A DNA stretch of 64,000 nucleotides from Dendrocalamus latiflorus (taxonomy: Eukaryota > Streptophyta > Magnoliopsida > Poales > Poaceae): NCBI GenBank assembly GCA_017311315.1, contig CM029642.1, positions 20,874,359-20,938,358 on the forward strand. Direction: 5' to 3'. This document shows, one piece after another, positions 23,082 to 34,900 of this stretch. Every line of letters starts with the position of its first letter. Position 1 is the first letter of the stretch. The notes below the pieces were generated by a model. The model had not been told where the DNA came from. It did no database searches and saw only the letters and a program-made list of their open reading frames with translations. A program made the position numbers and the translations under genes.

Positions 23082-25490
23082 CCAAGCTCAAGCTTGAAAA
23101 GCCAAACTCGCTCGAGTTCGGCTCCTTTGCAGCTCATGGTTTATGGCTGAAAATACTGTAGCTGGCTGAAAAAAACTGTAGCTGACAGAAACTTATTTAG
23201 CATAATTAAATTTAAAAAATTTAAAAATATAAAAAATATGTTAGCCCATTACGTATAATACAAACAAATACGGGAAAAAAAGAACCGGCAAAAAAGCTCA
23301 ACAAAAGACCAAAAGTTCAGAAAAAGACGAAATTTATGAATAGTGAAAAATAAGCTGAAAGCCAGAAGCTTAAGCTCAAGAATTATTCCGCTTTCTTCAT
23401 AGAATTGAGAGAATTCATGCGAGACATATTCACTGCCTTAGTCCGATCTTAACTGTTTGATTTTCTTTTCTAGTTGATCTTCAACTTCGGTTTTGTAGAT
23501 TTTAAAGTGTTCAAGTGCTTCATCTTTCAACTTATGTAAATAAATGCAGCTCTAGTCTCTCATACGTCTCGATGATCTCCCCTGTGTTGGTGCGTTTCAA
23601 CCATGTAGGAGCTAGTCGGGGCAAAAGAGACAATTTATGTGGAGGAAAAATGACTAAATAACCAAAAAAAAGGGTGAAAAAGAACTAGAGTGACATTTTA
23701 TATATCACGGAATGGAATGGGTGGCGATTTACAAATCACAACGAAATGAGTACCATATCTGGTTTTGGTAAGTCTTACTACCTATGGTATCTCGAAAAGG
23801 TTTACGTTTTTCATGGACCCAGGAATAAGATTCAGGAGACGTTTGGATTTGGGGATTTACTTTAGTAATTTTTTTATATTTAATATAAATTTGAACTGAA
23901 TCCCAATTTTTTTAAAAAATCAGTTCTGTCCTAATAGGGGTGTCTTCTTTTCGGCTTATAGTTTCTATTAAACAAACAAACAAGATGGTTTCTCCACCGT
24001 TGTTTTGAAGTGGTTTATCGGGACATTATTTTTGAAACGGCTTATAAGGATTCAGTTCGTTCACACAAGCGCTTGAGCTAGGATCGAAAATCATAAATCA
24101 TAGTGATAAGCTATAAATTACAGCCAAAAAGAGTCCATCCAAAGCCATATAAAGCAGAAATCGGACTTTTCCTATGCAATCCGAATGGAATACGGAAGAA
24201 AGTAAAAATTTTCCTTTCGTAGACCGGAAAAATAGATAGTCTACCCATGCAGTCCCATCGGGATCGTGGAATTAATATTCATGAGTTTAACATAACACGG
24301 TGAAAAGAAGAAAAATACCACTTTCATTTCATGTTACGTGTATTACTCGGATGGATCCGCGTGGAAAGCTGAGTCATTGCCTACGGCTCTGTTGATATTA
24401 CTCTTGCTTCTCGCTTTTATTTATAGAAATAAAAAAATCTATATAAATATGTGATTTTTTTGAAGCAGCTTTTATATTTCTCTCATTAGGGTCATGGTGC
24501 ATCACATATCCTATTTCTCTCGCTCCTATTTTACACACGTATCTCTCTATTACTTTTTGTATTTCACTTGCTTCTCCTTCTAAAAGCTATTTTTTCAATC
24601 GCTACTATTTATTTGTAGCAAAAACCATCGATTATAGCAAAAAAAACCATTAACAAAAGTTAATAAAGATACCTACAGTGCTCCGTGCACATGGGCCATG
24701 TGTTCGGTTCTTGTGGTCTGGCATCTAAATAGTTTAGCTGATGCCGCTTTCTGACCCAGACTGGATGCTCTCTCAACTTGTTGCCAACTTGCCATCACAT
24801 GGTCTTGGAATTCCTTAACTACTTCCCGTCTTAATTTGGCATTTTATGTGCCCTTTATATGAGTGTCTTGGTTATGTATTTTTTAATATTACATGTTATG
24901 AAATTGTCTAAAAAATTGAGGGTTTCTGTCTCGGAAAGTAGGACCTCATGTTTCGGAAATTAAGGTTTCGTGATTTCATGTGACTTGGAATATGGGAGTT
25001 CCATTTGAATAAATTCCTTCGGTAGCTATTTAGCAAGTTTTGTTGTGTGTCTTTGGTACTCAATTATATGTTTGTGTAAATACAATTATTTATATTTAAA
25101 GTTAAGTACAAGTATTTTATTCAAGCATTTAAGGTCATAGTGCATCACGTATTCTATTTCTCTCACTCTCTTTTTCCGTATATATCTTTTTTACTTTTTG
25201 TATCACTCGCTCTTCCTTATAAAAACTATTTTTCAACCGCTATTTATTTATTTGTAGTAAAAAACCACTAATTATAAAAAGAACCATTAGTAGAAGCTAA
25301 TAAAGACACCCGTAGCCCTAGCCCACTAACGATGTCGCTTCGAAAGTGGTTGTTGCATCGAGCCATGGGCCAGGGGGTAATTTTTCTTCCTTTTCCGATG
25401 TAATTTTGACTAGCAACGCGTTTGTTTGACTTCGACAGGGCCACAGAGGTACACTTTTATATTGGCCCAGAAGAACGACTACAGTGCTCC
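23082..25490. repeat. Intergenic region between kinase 1 and peptide gene A; repeat block R1
   Basis: From about 23540 to 24850 the sequence recurs at about 50040-51690 (R2) and 52720-54130 (R3), with landmarks CAGCTCTAGTCTCTCA, CCATATCTGGTTTTGG, AGACCGGAAAAATAGATAG and GGATGGATCCGCG. Within 23090-23140 there is a GCTCGAGTTCGGCTC-type block. No gene is supported. It separates two divergently oriented genes and should contain both promoters. Confidence 0.75.
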
Positions 25491-25807
25491 GTGCCTTAAA
25501 TACCTCGTCTTCGTTCTCAGAGTCATTTCAAGAAAAAAGCAAAGAAAAAAAAGCACACCGAAGCTCTGAAAAGGAAGATGTCGACGAGACATTTTTTTCT
25601 CAATCCTGTTTCTGGTGACGATCCAACTGATGGTGCTTCTCATCGGCCGCCGGTTGCCCCCTCCACCTTCACCTCAACTTCCACCCACCCCGCGCCCCTG
25701 TAAGTATGCCTCTTCTGTGCTTGCGTACAATACCCTGTTATAAAATGTAAGCAAATATTCAGTTCGTTTATATTTAAACACACGAACAATCGTACGAGAC
25801 ATGATAA

Positions 25808-26064
25808 TAGGGGTGGAAAAAAAGCTTGTTAGTGGGCTCGTTGGCTCGGTTCAAAATTGCTTCAATTATACTTGTTAATTGATTAAACATTAAAATGAGT
25901 TGATTTCAAATGAATTTGAATTTTGCTCAAGCTCGGCTCGGCTCGGCTCGTTAGCTCGTTTCTAAAAATACTTTTAAATTATCCGTAAAATGATATTAAA
26001 TCAAAATATGCCAATTTTAGAAAAAGCTCGATAAGACGAGCAGTTGGCTCGATATCCACCCCTA
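25808..26064. mobile_element. hAT-type MITE in the intron of peptide gene A
   Basis: Terminal inverted repeats TAGGGGTGG and CCACCCCTA enclose 257 bp. The flanks are CATGATAA (25800-25807) and CATGATAC (26065-26072), an 8-bp target duplication with one change. Copy B at 56414-56421 has a single CATGATAC, the empty site. The GCTCGGCTCG repeats inside are typical of non-autonomous elements. Non-coding. Confidence 0.87.
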
Positions 26065-26249
26065 CATGATACGGTCTTGGAATTCCTTAACTACGTCCCG
26101 TCTTAATTTTGCATTTTAGGTGCCCTTTATATGAATGCACTTTTACTTTGCCATTCTTTCGTAGAAGAACTAAATTAAACTTCGTTTCCTGGAAGCCATA
26201 CCACAAGATTTTACAGTAGTCAATAAAAACTCTCTGTTACCAGCTATCT

Positions 26250-27560
26250 GTAAAATTTTCTGACAAGATTTTCGTATAATTTTCTGATTTTTTGAAGGCC
26301 TTTCTGCAAAATTTAGGACTTACCTATAAAATCTAAGGACCCTTTTGTAATATGCGGAATTCCTTACGGTCTTTTTGCAATTTTTTCCATGCCCCCCGGC
26401 GTCCCGGCGTGCTATCAGCCCGTTAGCTCTTTTGACCCATTCGGCCCGTCCGACCAGCATCAAAACGGCAAGGGGGTCAGGAAACCCTATTCCTGTTCCT
26501 TCGGCGGCGGCGGCAACCTGAGCGGTCGGCTTAGGCGGCGCACGCGGCGAGGTAGTTGGCGGTGCATCGGGGCCGGCCATGGGCGGAGCTCGGGCGGCGG
26601 AGCCGGGGCAATAGCGTGCAACGCTTCGGGGTGGGCCACAGGCGACAGATTCAGACGGAGCTCGGGTGGCCATGCAGGGCCCGGGAGCCGAAGTGGTGGT
26701 TGGTCGACCGTGTGAGGCCTGAAGCGACGTGGGCGGCCGTGCGGGGCCCGAGGTGGCACTGAGCAGAACAGCGGGCAGCCTTGGCTTCGGGCCGGGCGAT
26801 TTGGGACCGGTGCTCGAGCGGTGGCGGTTCTGCGGCGGCCCAGGCCACGACTTCAGGGCCGGCGCGCGAGGAGAGGCCGGCGGTAGGCCATCGGCGCTTC
26901 GGGTGGTGTGCAAGTGGAGGCCGGTGGTCGGATTCACGCACGGCAGCCGTACGGGGTCGGCCGATCGATATTGTGCCGACAATTTCAAGTCTGCTCGCGG
27001 TAGATTAGAGCAGATTAACACCGTAGAAAATATCTAGAAAGCAAAATCTACGAATTTAGAGCGATATAGATGTAGACAATTTAATCTACTAATGCTTCGA
27101 TGATTACCTTCGATTCATCGAAATGATTTGTACTGATAATGTGTTGAGAAACCGTCGCTGGGGGCCAGTCCGATCGATTACTCTGCTTATGCAAAACAGA
27201 TCAATCACAGAAGACAGAAATAGTAAATTGAAACACAGAAGACGCACCGTTCGAAAGTTAGTTACTACAGTAAAATCAAAAATCATAAGCAGTAAGCATA
27301 AAAGAAGCTAGCCGATATCTTAAAAAAGGTGTGTTCACTCAGATGTGCACCTAGGCGGTTAGAACGTACAACTACACAAGGTTCCTTAGTTGAAATTAAT
27401 AACGACTCTCTCAATTTTCTTGTGTGCCAAGTTGAGATCATGTGTTGGTGTATGTGCATGCGGAAGTGGCATGAGCCGACCGTGTTTGTTGCTTATTGAT
27501 TAAGTACTATTCACTTATAATTAGTTGTCTTTAGAAAAGACACAAAGATTAAGGGCTTGA
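26250..27560. other. GC-rich insertion in the intron of peptide gene A, probably a retroelement piece
   Basis: Similarity with the intron of copy B stops at about 26250 and does not resume until close to 27585. The core at 26390-26990 is very GC-rich with open frames on both strands, none with a recognisable domain. The flanking GATATAGATGTAGAC...AATTTAATCTAC part resembles LTR-retrotransposon leader or LTR sequence in style. I cannot find paired ends, so the type is unresolved. Confidence 0.4.
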
Positions 27561-27687
27561 TTTGAAACCGCCCCTGCTTACCGACTAACAGCCGCTTTTG
27601 GATCCACGTGCAGGCCAGTATCCCCCATCCGGCGGTGATTGCATTCCCGTATATAGTCCACCGAGATATCCGGGTGGTGCCCCATGA

Positions 27688-28639
27688 AACGAAGCGAAAT
27701 CATGTACATCACCTTCCGCTAGGTTAAGTGAACTGGTACCGGTTGTTCTGCGAATTGTCCTACAGGCTCTGGGGAGCTGTTCATCTGTAATTTTCAAGAA
27801 ACTAGCCGAATTTGCTGTGCCGAATTTACAAGAAGCTTCCTCTCTCTCTCTACGCTTTGCACATAAGTGAAAACGCTACAATATATAACAACAATGATGG
27901 ACTTGATGGGTTTTTGTTAAAAGTGCAGGGGATTTTCTGTAAAATCGTTTAAGTGGGAAGGGGTTTCCACCCATTTCCATCCGAACCACATAATCTAGAT
28001 CGAATGGTTAATATTGCCGTTAGAACCTTAACACTGAAATAGCCATTAGCACTAGATATGCTCTCTTTCATTCTGATATTATATATCATTACAATTGTAC
28101 GTATCTAAGGCAGGAAGACTTGGTGCCCGGACACCCTGGTGTCCCATTTCAGCGTCCTATATAAAGGGGTCTGGTTGGAAAGATGAATGGAGAGAGGATA
28201 GAGTGAGAGATGTAGGTTGGAAAGATGATACATTTTTTTATTATTATAATTGTTTAAACAAACAGTAAATAAGAACATAAACAGTAAAGAAGAACATAAA
28301 TAGTAAATGACTGTAATTAAAACATATGCAGCACATAAAGAACTAAAAGATATAAGAACATATGCATATGCAGAATGATAAATATAGAACAAAAACTTAG
28401 AATATAAAACATAAAACATAAATTAGAAGGAACATAAATTTAGAACACAAAAATAGAACAAATATAAAGTTAGAACGAAATAATAGAAATATAGAACATA
28501 AAGAGCTTAAGTAAAGAACTTAAAGAATAGAATATGAAGAACATAAGTAAGAACTTAGAACATAAGTGAAAGACAAAATATAAAGAAGATATACAAAGAA
28601 TAACATAAGAACTTAAACATAAGACATAAGGAGTTTTGA
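27688..28639. other. Downstream of peptide gene A; AT-rich, no gene
   Basis: The first 150 bp match the 3' UTR of peptide copy B (GAAGCGAAATCATGTACAT...). From about 28250 to 28620 the plus strand is a degenerate array of AGAACATAAA-like words, low-complexity rather than coding. GTGCCCGGACACCCTGGTGTCC near 28120 contains a short inverted pair. Nothing else is recognised. Confidence 0.5.
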
Positions 28640-30430
28640 GAGAGAAATCGTTCTAGCGTTCATTCATATATCTTGATAGACAGAAGGTGGATCCTTCTGT
28701 ATAGTACACTAGAAGTTAGAACTAGATACAAGTTTTAGTTATACAAAACACACTTATATTTTACACACTTACACTCTTACAAACTTGCACACTATGACTC
28801 GAGGATCGAGTCTTTATTTACTACTTATTACACTAATTTGTGGAGTGGTAGTGGAGGCTTTGATGGTAGTGGTGGTAGAGGCATATTGCCTTGGATAATC
28901 TTGTGATCGATCTCCTTCTCAAAGCTATGGAGTGATTGGAGTGATTTGAGGGGTGGTAGGAGCAATGCCTTTGAAGTTTGCCTTTATGCCTTTTATATAG
29001 GGGTTGCCACCTCGAGGATAATCATAGGTAGAGATTCCCCCATGATGACGCCTTTTGACCTTCAATATTATTCTTCATGATGACGCTTTACACCTTAGGG
29101 AGTCATGATGAAGCTTTAAATCTCCGTGAGGAATATTCGCCATGATGACACTATCATTTAATAATGCTTCTTCGGGTATGGAACAAAATTTTAATTCCAA
29201 CTCTTTGTTCATAATTTCAAATTTGATACTATCATTTGTTACAAGAAAAGGATGTATCAATGATACAAATGGTGTTCCTAAAATGACTCCTTGTTTTAGA
29301 TTTTTAACATACAGAAAAGAAGTCTTAATATAAACATCGGATGCAAATGTGAACCTCAGGGATTTTATAGTTAACTTTAAGAAGGTTCCCATCAGCACCA
29401 TGAATTCTATGAGTAGATATTTCAAAATATTTGAAAGGAATAATTCCCTCTCGAATACAATTTATATCAGCTCCTGAGCCAATTAAAGTTTTATATTTGA
29501 AGTGAAATCAATCAGTAAATTTATATAGGAATTCTACATACCATTTTTGTTTAAAATATGTTTCTATGGAGCTCACTATTTCTTGATTATTTTGAAGAAT
29601 TGTTTCTTCTTTAGATTCACTTTTGGATTCATTTTGAGTTTCATCCTCACCTTTAATTTCTTCTTTTCCAGAAATTTCTAAAATTTGAATTCTTTTAAGA
29701 TCACTTAGCTTTTTTATATAATTTTATTCTTCAAGCAAGTCATTTAGATCCAACTACTTCTTTGCCTTCTTATGATTTTCTACTCTTTGAATGACCTAAT
29801 CGATAGAGAAATACTTTTTTATGTTCGATATCTTTTACTAACTTATCTTTGTTAGTTTTTATCCTTGATAAGAATCTTTCCAAGATAACTTCTTTTTCTC
29901 TTGGATTTTGCACCGTATCAAAGGTGTCTAATACAAATTGTTCTAAGTTTGTGAGGACTAGAATATTTTCATCAGAAGTATCCTTAGAGACATTTTGCTT
30001 ACAGCAAGAACATGCACTATTTTCACAGTGATTAATTTATGATTCATCTTCAGAGCTAGATTCATTATCAATGTGATTTAGGATATCTCCTAACTTTTCT
30101 TTAATGTCTTCAGAGTCTGATTCTAGCAAGGCTTGGATTTCCTTTTTGATTTGGGATTTAAACATTTACTTGCTATATGACCCTTTAAACCACATTTGAA
30201 GCATACAATTTCTCCTGGTTTATTATCTTTTTGAAGAGGTTTTTTAAGAGGTTTTCTATGACGCTTCCTCTTAATATAATATGCCTCTTTCTTATTATCA
30301 ACATGATTTTTTTAAATCGTTTAGTATACTTTGTCCTATTTTTTCTTTCATGCTGATCCTGAAATCCAAAGTGATCCCCAGTTGATATAATGCCTATCAA
30401 GATCAATTGTGCCAGTTGAAAAATTCACAA
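28640..30430 (-). mobile_element. Endogenous caulimovirid (plant pararetrovirus) remnant
   Basis: On the minus strand a CCHC zinc knuckle (C-x2-C-x4-H-x4-C) is encoded at about 30163-30206, as in caulimovirid coat proteins, within a Ser/Glu-rich context. It is followed at about 29075-29540 by an aspartic-protease domain with the family's NCIREGIIPFKYFE and ILGTPF motifs. The catalytic Asp of the expected D-S-G motif reads Gly (near 29475). Several stops and frame changes separate the parts. Reverse transcriptase and RNase H are missing: below 29075 the sequence passes into a region with a minus-strand TATATAAAA (28991-28998) that could be the viral intergenic promoter. It is a broken fossil, not an active virus. 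Exact genus is not determinable here. Confidence 0.72.
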
Positions 30431-31091
30431 TACTGACATTATTCTCCTTTAGTTAAATATACTCCCAGATAAAGTTTTCAATTATAGATATGAAGTATGC
30501 TTCTCTCTTCTAATTACTATTCTGCTTTCAGAACCGTTCCGTCAGAAAGGAGAAAACATGATATTATGTCAAAAGACAATCGCCAATACAATACTGAATT
30601 TAATCAAGAAGAGTATAATTTATTTTTGATGTTATACAGATAGCTGTAGAAACTTAAATTGGATCAGCCCAATTTTCCAAAGAGAAGAAAAAAAAAGAAA
30701 ATTGGAGTAGGCATCCCTTTCCAAACACTGAAGAATGCGTACCCTTTTCTGTGAGAAATGCATGGTTGTCAGTGGTCACCACCGTCCACGGCGGCATGTC
30801 TCCTTAATAATCATATCCCAAGGGTCTCCAATCTGCATGCAGTAGAGAAATTTGGGGAGTAATCTCTCAGCGGAATCAAGAATAGATTGGAATATTGCAC
30901 TTCAAAGCCAACATCTTCAAGACCTATCTACATATCCAAAGCGTCATCAATCCTATTGGGGATTATATGCCCCTCTGCACTCCAGATTTACAAGCAGAAC
31001 AAGAATAAGTTTTTGATCTGCAGGAAGATCAAAGAGTAGAATTGGAAGATTATTAAGAAACCACATGGATGGAAAAGTAGAATGCAGATAC
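30431..31091. other. Intergenic DNA left of the copia element, no gene recognised
   Basis: The sequence is AT-rich with no long open frame. Its right end (31040-31096) is the left half of the target site of the copia insertion; the other half starts at 41512. Part may belong to the caulimovirid remnant, but I see no motif that proves it. Confidence 0.4.
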
Positions 31092-31096
31092 AACAA

Positions 31097-31901
31097 TATG
31101 GGTGGGGGGGGGGAACCATAGGATCTGCACGCCCAAACTCGAATGAGTGCTTCTGTTGTCAGACGATGAACAGAGCAGCTCCGGTCGGTGCCTACGAATA
31201 TGGTGGTGAAAACAGAGTACTGAAAGAACTAAGTCGAATGAGGTAGAGAGTGTTTGGGGCAATTTTTCTTCCTTTTGTTCACTCTCAAACTACACAAGGA
31301 TTACAGGGTATATATAGACACCAGAGCCACACAGGCCACTCACTCACTATGACTTTCGCTGCGCTACTATGACCATGCCACGTCTGCTACAACGACGCAC
31401 GACCATGCTGCTAAGTCGTTTGCCCATGCCGCTTCGCTCAGCCGACCACAATTGCTACAACGACCAATCGTCTGCCCATGCCGCTTCGCTTAGCCGCCGA
31501 CTGCTACTGCGACCAGTCAGTTCACCGACCAAGGTGTGGCCTACGTCACCCAGACGACCCGTGCTGATACCTGCTATAGTTACTATCAACTGCGCCGACT
31601 GCTTGAAAGACTGGCGCACGACCTCAGCCACTGGCTTCAACTTCGGCTTACGACTACCATGCTGGTCATTACAATCTCACATAACATGGTCATAATGACT
31701 ATGCACAACCTGGTCGTAACCGACCATGCACACCCTGGTCGTGTACGACCACACAGACCAGTCGTCTATGACCACACCTGGTCGTAGCAATCACACACAA
31801 CGTGGTTGTAACTGACCACAGACAATGTGGTCGTGACCAACCACACACAACGTGGTCGTGACCAACCACACACAAAAACTCGAAGCTTTGACCATGGTGC
31901 A
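31097..31901 (-). mobile_element. 3' LTR of the gag-only copia element, left part (continues 38728-38920)
   Basis: It matches 40540-41330 of the other LTR, including the GTATATATAGACACC promoter block near 31309 and the TGGTCGTGACCGACCAC minisatellite at 31680-31870. The remaining 198 bp of this LTR lie beyond the nested element at 38723-38920. The start is altered by an expanded G-run at 31103-31113. Confidence 0.88.
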
Positions 31902-34900
31902 TGTAGTACCCAGATTTTATAATCCGGATACCTCTGTGATTCCTGCACTATTCCCTGGATCAGTAGATAGTGCTCACAGATTACAGTTCTGATTATCAAA
32001 GTACATATCATGCGAAAGCGTAAATATACAATAGTAAACTTACTCAGGGGCCGATTAGGCCGAATTCAATAAGTTGCAGCAGCGGAAGAACGAAGCACAC
32101 AGGTGGGACCTTCAGGACATGCCCACAGGCAGCCAACTGGAGGTTCGCGACCTAGCCCTTGACATCTTCATCTTCTCTGCCAGCTTGTCCAATCTTGTTG
32201 CTGAGGCGAGGTGATTCGATGCCTGATGGGTCTTATGGCGATTTGATGACTCACCAGCTATACCTTGGTTGACTTGGTCAGCAATAGATTCAAGGAGCAA
32301 TCTTGGGGCAAGAGTCTTGTTCTTCGCAGGAATAGGAGACCTCGCTCAGTGGACACTCTCCTGACGGTGGTCTTCTTCACAGTGATGTTGTTTTCCTTAA
32401 ATACTGGAAGGTTGCAGAGTCTTCACTTCTTCTTAATTGCCCTAGTTTGGGTTATCCGTTATTTCGCTTCTGTGAATCCAACGGGGTTTTCAGCGAAAAG
32501 GTGAGAGGGAATAGCATGAGGTGAGTATTAAATCGTAGAGATAAGATGTTCTAAGCCCATTTAAATTTTTAAGAGATTATACCCTGCAAGCTGGGGTGAT
32601 ACAAAAACACGCAAACTTTTAAGAACAAGCTTTTCCTGTGGCTGCGAAATAGGATGCCTGAGGGCAAAAAGCAGTGCACAGGGCTCAAAGGAAACCTGGC
32701 GACAATACAACGTCTACTCGAAGAGCACACATAAGAGGGCACAAGGTTCTTCTACATAGTCCGTTTAAAACAAGACCACCTTATCTTCATGAACATCTTC
32801 AACGTTCCTAACCTTAATTTTTTTTTGGGAGTAAGGGTACGATAAGATAAGCAAAAATCTTTCTTTTTTTTAAATTAATAGAAGGAAGAGGGAAGTATTT
32901 GGGGGTAATTTGGTTAACATCCGCACTCGCTCTTGTGTTATTATTTTGAATTTAGCATAAGGGAGCCTCGGATGTAAAAATGGCTAGGGCAGCAATAGAT
33001 GAGAGGAAATCATCTAAGAGAGATGCGATTGGGCAATAATACTTATAGTTTTGGAAATAATTATTAAAGAAATAATTCTAGTCATAAATCTAATGGCCAG
33101 GCTACTAGGTCACGACCTGCAGTCGATATGCTCTGATACCATCCCTGTAGTACCCAGATTTTATAATCCGGATACCTATGTGATTCCTGCACTATTCCCT
33201 GGATCAGTAGATAGTGCTCACAGATTACAGTTCTGATTATCAAAGTACATATCATGCGAAAGCGTAAATATACAATAGTAAACTTACTCAGGGGCCGATT
33301 AGGCCGAATTCAATAAGTTGCAGCAGCGGAAGAACGAAGCACACAGGTGGGACCTTCAGGACATGCCCACAGGCAGCCAACTGGAGGTTCGCGACCTAGC
33401 CCTTGACATCTTCATCTTCTCTGCCAGCTTGTCCAATCTTGTTGCTGAGGCGAGGTGATTCGATTCTTGATTCTGAATTTTGTCGCAAAAGCGAGTGTGA
33501 GCACTCCAACCCCGTGCTCTGCGAGCCAATACACAGAATGCAAATAAATAGTATGCATGGTTTAACAAAGGAGAGGCTCGGGTTATTTTATTTGCCAAAA
33601 ATTGCTTTTAGTAGCATTATTACTATTATTTAATCAAAGTGTTACTATTGTTACCTAACTCCATACTACAATAGCCAACATTGACTTAATCCACCGAAAA
33701 TGCACTTTCTTTATTGACTGCTGTCTAAAACTCCAAACAGCAAGTGTCATCATTTATTTAATCCACCGATCTTACTTTGTACTTTGGTTTACTAATAATC
33801 CACTCCTGTCATTACTATTCATCAGCTCCTCACCTCTGAATTCTAATGACTCTCTAACATAATTACTTTCAAACCCACCGATATCATTCGTATTCAATCC
33901 TTTTCGTCATTGATTCGAAACCATAATCCAATAATCAATCTCATTTTCCATTATCTATCACTAGCTAATCCACAAATATACCTCCACCGAAAATTCAATT
34001 TACCAAGATTATAATCCACTAATTGTTGTGAATCATCCAATCTTCTCAGAATTTCAATTCATCCCTCTAGTAATTGATCAACTCCTATTAATTCCCCATA
34101 TTGTCAACATCTTCCAAGAATTAATAAACATCAGTAGTGTGGTAATCCAGCAATTTACCTTTGCACTCCCTAATTCTCCAGAAATCGATTCACTATTATA
34201 TATCCCCCAAGAATATCATTGATCAATTCTACGATTCACCATTATATATTCACCAAGAATATCATTGATTAATTCTACGATCCACGAGTATCCTCCCACC
34301 AAGTAAATCACTAATCAGGAACTATAATCCAATACTTGTATTACTCCTCCAAATTTTTGAAAATTCAATTGACTCATCTAGTAACCGAATCTATTAATTC
34401 CAATATTGTCATCTCCCAAGAATTTATTTATTAGTGTCGTAATCCAATATTTATCTGTGCAATCCCTAAATCTCCAAAAATCATTTAAATCATCTATCTA
34501 GTCTATATATATCCATTTGGGCTCCACCAATTTATTTCTCCCAGAATCCACACTATCATTTCCCATTTATGATCGACATGAATCCAACAATACCCTTATG
34601 TGTATACTACAAATATCCATCTCTTTTTCTCACGACCCTGTTTATTCCACCCATATTTTATTTTGTAAGAATTAGAAATGCCACTATTTGAAATACAATA
34701 CATAAAATTCCCTGAGACCTAGCAGCTTTAGAACAAAACATAATGTTCAAGGAATATTAACATGAGTTTCCATACATATGGCATCACACCATATGCCTAA
34801 TATCACCATAATTTTTCTATACATATGGCATCACACCATATAACATCTTTCAGCGTTATAGCCGCTTAACTTACCGCTGGGACGACACCCAGGACAACTC

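Larger units (their letters stand above)
25578..27687 (+). pseudogene. Small secreted peptide gene, copy A (frameshifted)
   Basis: This is a paralog of the open gene at 56190-57221. Exon 1 is 25578-25699, with ATG in the same AAGATGTCGACGAGA context and donor CCCT|GTAAGTATG. Exon 2 is 27614-27687 after acceptor CCACGTGCAG. Two bases are missing just after codon 4 (the T-run at 25591-25598), so the initiating frame no longer enters the hydrophobic signal-peptide frame, which itself is still open (FSILFLVTIQLMVLLIG). In that frame exon 1 ends in a Pro-rich stretch and exon 2 encodes C-x8-C-x-P-V-Y-S-P-P and ends GGAP. The intron (1914 bp) is longer than in copy B because of a 257-bp MITE and a GC-rich insertion. 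A sequencing error in the T-run would restore it. Confidence 0.6.

Noticed and set aside
26320..27021. 233-codon open frame on the minus strand
   Set aside because: Pro/Arg/Ala-rich low-complexity translation of a GC-rich insertion, with comparable open frames on the other strand. No recognisable domain.
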